A model generated the notes under the pieces. That model had not been told where the DNA came from and searched no databases. It worked only from the letters and a program-made list of their open reading frames with translations. A stretch of DNA of 44,576 nt, taken from positions 1 through 44,576 of the forward strand of contig JBKHDI010000024.1 of NCBI GenBank assembly GCA_046541415.1, read 5' to 3'. Positions 39,722-44,576 of the stretch are shown piece by piece. The number at the start of each line of letters is the position of its first letter. The stretch's first letter is position 1. Made by a program: the position numbers and the translations under genes. This DNA comes from CAZOVB01 sp046541415. GTDB lineage: Bacteria > Planctomycetota > Phycisphaerae > SM23-33.

Positions 39722-41773
39722 ATGGACAAAAAGAGCTTTGGACGCAGAATTGCAGTTGCGACCACGCTGGCCTTGGCGGGATGGGCAGTTGCAGGCCAGC
39801 CCGACCGGGCCCCAGGCCTGCGGGGCGAGTACTTCCGCAAGGACAACTTCGCCGATAGGCTGGCCGACCGCCTCGACGCAACCGTGCAGATCGAGGACGA
39901 GCAGCAGCTGATCTTCCCCGCTGAGGCTGAGGCCCAGTCAATCCGCTGGACAGGTAGCCTGGAGGTGCCGAAATCCGGCAGGTACACCTTTGGCTACCGT
40001 GTCGATGACGAGCTGGCCGTCTGGATCGACGGGCGGAAGATCATCGATCAGAACGAGAGCATGGACGAAGCCAAGCAGGTCGAGGTGGAATTGGAAGCGG
40101 CAAGCAAGCCCATCCGCATCGAGTATCGCAACAGCGGCGGGGGCAACGCCGAGCTGGACCTGCACTGGAAAGGGCCGGGCCTGAAGGACCAGCCTCTGGG
40201 ATCGACGCATCTGTCTGTCGCCGCCTGGAAGCACATGCCACCCGAAACGGCCGAGGCGTTCGACCTGGGCAAGGACTGGAAGGACAGCCGAACAACTGGG
40301 CTTCGCGGGCAGTATTTCCGGGGCGAGCATTGGGACAAGCGCGTCCACGAGCAGTTGGACAGGTCGCCGGACATCCCGGGAAACTACCCCATGCCCTCCG
40401 GCCGCCTGGAAGAAATCTCGGTCCGGTGGACGGGCCTGCTGCAGGTCGAGAGGGATGGCCAGTATACTTTTGAAGTCGACAGCGATAACGGCTTCTGGAT
40501 GTCGCTGAACGGGCGGCAGGTGATCGCCCAGTCACGCCATGGGCGAAGGTCTTACAAGCTCAAGCTGGAAAAGGGGCTTTACCCGTTGCGGATCGACCAC
40601 AACCAGGGCGGGGGCGACTGTCATCTTCGCCTGCGGTGGTCCGGGCCGGGCTTTAAGGATGAGTCCCTGGCCGGGTCGGTCTGGACGCGCAGGTGGAAGG
40701 GCATGAGCCCGGCTGAGCCGATGGTCGTGTTCCTGATGTACGGGCACTCGAACATGGACGGTCGGGCCAAGCAGACGCAGGTCGACCACCCGCGCATCTG
40801 GCAATGGGGAGATGGCGTATGGCAGCGGCTGGAGGAGGACAAGAGTGCTTCCGGTCCCATGCTGCATGCCCTGGCCGGGAAGTACCCGAATACGCACTTC
40901 GGCATGGTCAAGGTGACCACCAGCGGCGGGACGCTGAAGGAGGACTTCCTGCCCAAGCGGTGGTCGTACCGTCGGCTGATCGAAGAAGTCGGACAGATCG
41001 CCGGTCCCCACCGCATCGGTGGCGTGGTGACGATGATCGGCTGGTGCGAAGGCGGCCAGGAAGAAGGCGAACCCCGTTCCTTCGGCGAGGACTTCGCCAA
41101 GATGATCGACTCGCTGCGGAAGGACCTGGATCAGCCCGACCTGCCGTTTGTCGTCTCCCAGGTCGAGGCGGGCAACCCGCCGAAACGCGACCAGGCCGCC
41201 TGGAAAACGGTCCACGCCGCCATCGCCGACCTGCCCCGGTACCGCGACAACGTGGTGGTCGTCCCGGCTAACGACGCGCTTCTCGATACCCACCATTACG
41301 ATCGCAAGGGCAACCAGATCTGGGCGAAGCGGGCCGCCGAACTGGCTGGCAAGGCCAAGCTGGTCGAACATTCTCTCGGTGAGGGACAATTGCGAATCGG
41401 CCGGGCCGAGGCGCCGAAGACCCGCGGCTCCGGAAAAACTCTCGCCGTAGTCCGGGCCAAACTCGAAAAGATCAGCAAGGCCCGCTCGGTCGAGCAACTG
41501 GGCACGTACCGCCACAGCCTGCTGACAGCCCAGTATCGGGTGATGGAGGTGGTATCGGGAGAAATGGACCACAAGCGCATCCTCGTGCTGACCTACGGCA
41601 TCCGGGATCGCGAGCCCCAAAAGGCCGCCAGGCTGCGCCCGGGGCGGACGATGGTACTGGAACTGAGCGACTGGGCCGACCACAGGCCCCTGCACAGCCT
41701 GGCCATCGATGACGACATCGACAACTACGACAGTCCCCAGTTCTGGGCCGAGGACATCCGCCAGGGGCCCTGA
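39722..41773 (+). CDS. Secreted PA14-PA14-SGNH esterase (CE6-like, DUF303)
   Basis: A 683-residue protein. The start at 39722 follows AGGAAGGGC. A signal peptide (MDKKSFGRR, hydrophobic core) is cleaved near AVA-G. Two PA14 carbohydrate-binding domains follow (about 33-160 and 193-322), each with GLRG-x-YFR and IRWTG/VRWTG. The SGNH esterase domain (333-545) has S343 in GHSNMDGR and D522-x-x-H525 in DTHHYD. In related sialate and acetylxylan esterases the first motif is GQSNM; here Gln is His. The middle motif reads WCEGGQEE instead of the usual W-x-QGE. The last 110 residues resemble the C-terminal domain of the AlgX-like protein at 22670-24712. It could remove O-acetyl groups from a polysaccharide. 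Confidence 0.82.
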   Translation: MDKKSFGRRIAVATTLALAGWAVAGQPDRAPGLRGEYFRKDNFADRLADRLDATVQIEDEQQLIFPAEAEAQSIRWTGSLEVPKSGRYTFGYRVDDELAVWIDGRKIIDQNESMDEAKQVEVELEAASKPIRIEYRNSGGGNAELDLHWKGPGLKDQPLGSTHLSVAAWKHMPPETAEAFDLGKDWKDSRTTGLRGQYFRGEHWDKRVHEQLDRSPDIPGNYPMPSGRLEEISVRWTGLLQVERDGQYTFEVDSDNGFWMSLNGRQVIAQSRHGRRSYKLKLEKGLYPLRIDHNQGGGDCHLRLRWSGPGFKDESLAGSVWTRRWKGMSPAEPMVVFLMYGHSNMDGRAKQTQVDHPRIWQWGDGVWQRLEEDKSASGPMLHALAGKYPNTHFGMVKVTTSGGTLKEDFLPKRWSYRRLIEEVGQIAGPHRIGGVVTMIGWCEGGQEEGEPRSFGEDFAKMIDSLRKDLDQPDLPFVVSQVEAGNPPKRDQAAWKTVHAAIADLPRYRDNVVVVPANDALLDTHHYDRKGNQIWAKRAAELAGKAKLVEHSLGEGQLRIGRAEAPKTRGSGKTLAVVRAKLEKISKARSVEQLGTYRHSLLTAQYRVMEVVSGEMDHKRILVLTYGIRDREPQKAARLRPGRTMVLELSDWADHRPLHSLAIDDDIDNYDSPQFWAEDIRQGP

Positions 41774-41944
41774 GCCCTTCTGCCGGCCCTCCAAACGCAG
41801 GGTCTCCAGACCCTTGCCCCAGGTGCCCGGGCCGGTTGGATCCTGAGCCTGTCGAAGGCCGGCCGTGCCGATCACCCACCGGTGCCGGGGCTCACGCCGT
41901 CTGGAGACCCGGCGGTTGGGAGGGGCAGGTGCCGGGGGCGCATG
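41774..41944. repeat. Intergenic repeat mosaic
   Basis: This stretch mixes several dispersed motifs and no gene. CGCAGGGTCTCC (41796-41807) is the inverse of the repeat core at 141-156. CCTGAGCCTGTCGAAGG (41842-41858) belongs to a motif (CTTCGACAGGCTCAGG when read on the minus strand) that I know as a widespread short repeat in environmental bacteria. GGTGCCGGGG occurs twice (41881-41890, 41929-41938). CTGGAGACCC (41901-41910) adds another partial copy. Confidence 0.5.
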
Positions 41945-41975
41945 AAAAAGGGCAGCCCGGGGTGGGCCGCCCTTT
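41945..41975 (-). terminator. Rho-independent terminator of rpmB
   Basis: On the minus strand the stem AAAGGGC-GGCCC and its inverse (11 pairs, one mismatch, loop ACCCC) are followed by TTTTTC. It starts 22 bases after the rpmB stop codon. Stem, loop and U-tract all fit an intrinsic terminator. Confidence 0.8.
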
Positions 41976-41997
41976 GGGGGGCTGTTGCGTGGGGGTC

Positions 41998-42258
41998 TCA
42001 GGCGGTTTCGTCGGGGTTCCAGTCTCGCTTGGGGGGCTTGACGACCATACCGGACTTGATGGCCTTGGTCGAGGCCTTGACGCGGACGACCTTGCCGTCG
42101 ATCAGGGCTTTGACGCGCTGGATGTTGGGCTTGAACTTGCGCTTGGTTACGCTGGTGGTCTTGCGACCGACGCCGCCGAGGTACTTGGCCTTGCCGCGGC
42201 GGGAGACCTTGTTGCCGCTGCTGGTTCGCTTGCCGGTAAAGTTGCACACGCGAGGCAT
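41998..42258 (-). CDS. rpmB: 50S ribosomal protein L28
   Basis: An 86-residue protein beginning MPRVCNFTGKRTSSGNKVS, with the family signature of short basic strands (RKTTSVTKRKFKPNIQRVKA, then KVVRVKASTKAIKSG). It binds the 50S subunit. The Cys of the usual CxxC zinc motif is only partly present (CNFTG), as in zinc-independent L28 forms. GGGAG precedes the start. A promoter and a palindrome lie just upstream, and a strong terminator follows, so it forms its own transcript though the EF-G-like gene lies 124 bp before it. Confidence 0.93.
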   Translation of the reverse strand: MPRVCNFTGKRTSSGNKVSRRGKAKYLGGVGRKTTSVTKRKFKPNIQRVKALIDGKVVRVKASTKAIKSGMVVKPPKRDWNPDETA

Positions 42259-42313
42259 ATCTGGATGCTCCCTGTCAGGGTTTACGATACAGTCAATCGA
42301 AGTCGAGCCGGGC

Positions 42314-42349
42314 ATTGTACAGGCAAACGGTGGAATCCCCAAGGGGATT
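42314..42349 (-). promoter_or_regulatory. rpmB promoter overlapped by a palindrome
   Basis: On the minus strand TTGGGG (42337-42342), a 17-bp spacer and TACAAT (42314-42319) fit a sigma-70 promoter, with a predicted start near 42307 and a 50-nt leader. The -35 box sits in the middle of the perfect palindrome AATCCCC-TT-GGGGATT (42334-42349). On the plus strand this hairpin is followed by TTTTT, so it might also stop antisense transcription. Confidence 0.45.
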
Positions 42350-42382
42350 TTTCCGCATTTTCGGTCCCGGCGCGGCTGGGGT

Positions 42383-44425
42383 TTACTCTTCTTCTTCCTG
42401 CTTGGCCGCCTGGTCGATGATCTGCTGCTGGACGTTGGAGGGCACGGGTTCGTAGTGGCTGAATTCCATGGTGTAGCTGCCCTGTCCGCCGGTGACCGAG
42501 CGGAGTTGGGAGTTGTACTGCATGACTTCGGCCAGGGGTGCCTGGGCCTTGACGGTGACCATGTTGCCCGGGAGCATGTCCTGTCCGAGGATGCGTCCCC
42601 GGCGTCCTGAGAGGTCCGAGGCGATATCGCCCATGAAATCGGCCGGGACGGTGATTTCCATGTCGACCAAGGGTTCGAGCAGGGCGGGTTTGGCCTTTTT
42701 GACCCCGTCGATAAAGGCCAGTCGTCCGGCGGTCTTGAAGGCAACTTCCTTGGAATCGACCGGGTGGTGCTTGCCGTCGTAGACACTGACGCGGATATCC
42801 TGCATGGGATAGCCGGCCACGGCACCCTTGCCGAGCACTTCGACGATTCCCTTTTCGATTGCGGGCAGGAACTGTCGGGGGATCGACTCGCCGAAGAGGT
42901 CGTTGACGAACTCGAAGCCCTCACCGCGTTCCATGGGTTCGACACGGAGGTAGACTTCGCCGAACTGGCCGGCCCCGCCGGTCTGCTTTTTGTGGCGGTG
43001 GTGACCCTCTGCCTTGGCCAGGATGGTTTCGCGGTAGGGGATCTTGGGGGGCTTGGTGTTGACGTCGAGGTCGAAGCTCTTCTGCATCTTGGTCAGCATG
43101 ATCCGCAGGTGCAGATCGCCGATGCCGCTGATGACGGTCTCGCCGGTCTGGCTGTCGCGGTGGGCGTCGAAGGTGGGGTCTTCCTCGTCGAGCTTGTGCA
43201 GGGCGTCGGAGATCTTCTGTTCGTCGCCGCGGGCCTTGGGTTCGACGGCCATGGAATACATGGGGGTCGGGAAATCCGGCAGGGCCCGCTGCATGGGCTG
43301 GCCGTCCTCGTGGAGGATATCTCCGGCCTGGATTTCCTCGACCTTGGCCAGGGCGATGATATCCCCGGCGACGGCTTTCTGGACTTCCTTGGTTTCCTTG
43401 CCCATGACCTTGAAGAGGTGTCCGACCTTGTTGGTTCTCCGGTCGTCACGCAGGTGGTAGTTGGTGTCGCTGGTCATCGTGCCCTGCAGGACGCGGATCC
43501 AGGCGAGTTTGCCGACGAAGGGGTCTGAGGTGATCTTGAAGGCTTGTGCGATCAAAGGTTTGCCCGCATCGGCGGTCACTTCGACGTCCTGGGCCTCTTC
43601 GCCTTCGCCGGTCTGGACGGGTCGGGGCTGGCCGACGCCCAGCGGTGCGGGGAAGTAGTTGGCGATCGCATCGAGCAGCTGTTCGACGCCGACCATCTCG
43701 CGGGCTGCGGTAAAGAGGATGGGCACGACCGCGCCTTCGCGCATGGCGGCGGCAAAGGCGGCCGAGAGTTTCTCGGGGGCGACCGTTTCCCCGCCGAGGT
43801 AGGCTTCCATGAGCTCTTCATCGGCCTCGATGATATTTTCCTGGATCTCCATGTTAGCCGACTCGACGTCGCCGATGTCGCTTTGGCCGGACTCGTTGTT
43901 GAAGCAGTCGATGACGTCTTTCATCCCGCCGGCAGGCAGGTTCATCGGCTTGCAGGCCGAGCCGAAGGACTCCTCGATCTCGCCGAGCAGGCGGGTCAGG
44001 TCGATGTTCTCGCCGTCGATCTTGTTGATGACCAGGGCGGTGGGCATGGACTCCGCCTGGGCGATCTTGAACAGCCTGCGGGTGTTGACTTCGATTCCTG
44101 CGGTGGCGGAGATGACGATCAGGGCGACGTCGGCCCCGGCCAGGGAGCTGATGGCCCCGCCGATAAAGTCGGGATATCCGGGCGAGTCGATGAGGTTGAT
44201 GGTCTTGCCGGCGTGGTCGATGTATGCCAGGGCCGGGTCTACCGAGTGCTCGCGGTCTTTCTCGATCTCGGTGTAGTCCAGGACGCTGTTCTTTTCATTG
44301 ACCGATCCGAGCCGACTGGTGATCTTCTTTGCGTGAAGGATGGCCTCGGCGAGGGTGGTCTTGCCCGCCCCTCCGTGCCCGAGCAGTACGACGTTCCGGA
44401 TATCCTGCGGTTTCGATGCCGGCAT
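42383..44425 (-). CDS. EF-G-like translation GTPase (EF-G2 type)
   Basis: A 680-residue protein with the five-domain EF-G layout. The P-loop reads GHGGAGKT (16-23), G3 is DSPGYPDF and G4 is NKID. Canonical EF-G has AHIDAGKT and DTPGHVDF; these changes mark the EF-G2 class (for example Thermus EF-G-2 and Mycobacterium FusA2), whose role is not settled and which may not support elongation alone. Domains II to V continue with IPYRETI, the HHRHKKQTGGAGQFGEV loop of domain IV, GYPMQDIRVSVYDGKHHPVDS and a C-terminal acidic tail (EEEE). GGAGA precedes the start. Its promoter carries an inverted repeat over the -35 region. Confidence 0.88.
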   Translation of the reverse strand: MPASKPQDIRNVVLLGHGGAGKTTLAEAILHAKKITSRLGSVNEKNSVLDYTEIEKDREHSVDPALAYIDHAGKTINLIDSPGYPDFIGGAISSLAGADVALIVISATAGIEVNTRRLFKIAQAESMPTALVINKIDGENIDLTRLLGEIEESFGSACKPMNLPAGGMKDVIDCFNNESGQSDIGDVESANMEIQENIIEADEELMEAYLGGETVAPEKLSAAFAAAMREGAVVPILFTAAREMVGVEQLLDAIANYFPAPLGVGQPRPVQTGEGEEAQDVEVTADAGKPLIAQAFKITSDPFVGKLAWIRVLQGTMTSDTNYHLRDDRRTNKVGHLFKVMGKETKEVQKAVAGDIIALAKVEEIQAGDILHEDGQPMQRALPDFPTPMYSMAVEPKARGDEQKISDALHKLDEEDPTFDAHRDSQTGETVISGIGDLHLRIMLTKMQKSFDLDVNTKPPKIPYRETILAKAEGHHRHKKQTGGAGQFGEVYLRVEPMERGEGFEFVNDLFGESIPRQFLPAIEKGIVEVLGKGAVAGYPMQDIRVSVYDGKHHPVDSKEVAFKTAGRLAFIDGVKKAKPALLEPLVDMEITVPADFMGDIASDLSGRRGRILGQDMLPGNMVTVKAQAPLAEVMQYNSQLRSVTGGQGSYTMEFSHYEPVPSNVQQQIIDQAAKQEEEE

Positions 44426-44520
44426 ATGTGGTCTCCATCAATCTGATTGCTATCGCTGGATTTGGCATGTCCCGCCCGGATGAGGTCCACGTGGCCGATC
44501 CGAAGCGGGACAAGTTACCA

Positions 44521-44563
44521 AGTGTAGCGTGTTCGGGTCCGAGGGCAAGTGTGAATTTGCCCT
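44521..44563 (-). promoter_or_regulatory. Promoter of the EF-G-like gene with an inverted repeat over -35
   Basis: On the minus strand TTGCCC (44543-44548), a 16-bp spacer and TACACT (44521-44526) fit a sigma-70 promoter, with a start near 44514 and about 90 nt of leader. AGGGCAA and its inverse TTGCCCT (44542-44548 and 44557-44563, 8-nt spacer) cover the -35 box. The arrangement is like an operator. The regulator is not known. Confidence 0.45.
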
Positions 44564-44576
44564 GTCTTAACAGAGG

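Overview
The window is GC-rich, gene-dense chromosomal DNA from a bacterium with a Gram-negative type envelope. It carries lptB, an msbA-like lipid exporter and an AlgI-type acylation cluster. I infer a member of the Planctomycetota, most likely Phycisphaerae. The reasons are a signal peptidase I with a very large insertion, a HEAT-like segment of a type I associate with planctomycetes joined to a PQQ propeller, an Anbu operon, and giant secreted membrane-anchored proteins. This placement was not tested. I see no CRISPR array, tRNA, rRNA, phage or intact insertion sequence.

Layout. 1-4605 (plus): a putative lipoprotein with its own promoter, then about 790 bp of non-coding DNA with dispersed repeats, a G-quadruplex motif and a sigma-54-like promoter. 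A BamB-like PQQ propeller protein and a membrane metallophosphoesterase follow. 4771-8867 (minus): the Anbu proteasome-like operon, in transcription order ATP-grasp, alpha-E, Anbu, transglutaminase. 9057-9890 (minus): a YkgJ-type cysteine-cluster protein. 10194-20948 (plus): two adjacent giant exported proteins (1110 and 2472 aa) that I do not recognise. They contain three homologous copies of one about 1000-residue module, and the second protein is a tandem fusion with an internal signal-peptide-like segment. A strong hairpin ends this unit. 21202-25757 (plus): AlgI-type MBOAT acyltransferase plus two AlgX/AlgJ-like SGNH proteins, a polysaccharide O-acetylation machine. 25797-25947: a MITE-like inverted-repeat element between convergent genes.

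25964-31704 (minus): a three-gene Fbp-type ABC importer (lipoprotein binding protein, fused double permease, ATPase), preceded by pyrE and lptB. 32074-35864 (minus): signal peptidase I with a large insertion, and an MsbA-like ABC exporter. 36003-41773 (plus): a scrambled remnant of an FAD oxidoreductase and another gene, then a carbohydrate cluster: GH130 enzyme, beta-helix protein and a PA14-PA14-SGNH esterase. 41998-44425 (minus): ribosomal protein L28 and an EF-G-like GTPase. Each has a sigma-70-like promoter whose -35 box lies in an inverted repeat.

Much of the window concerns the cell surface: lipid and LPS export, protein export, glycan acetylation, glycan breakdown, and the giant proteins. 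The least explained part, and my candidate for an undescribed system, is the three-module giant protein pair. The main features on which it could be tested are the shared N-terminal IYVP/PYS-RLW motif, the repeated 'LWSA-VDGQ' segment, the three-helix C-terminal membrane block and the internal AWA-Q cleavage motif.
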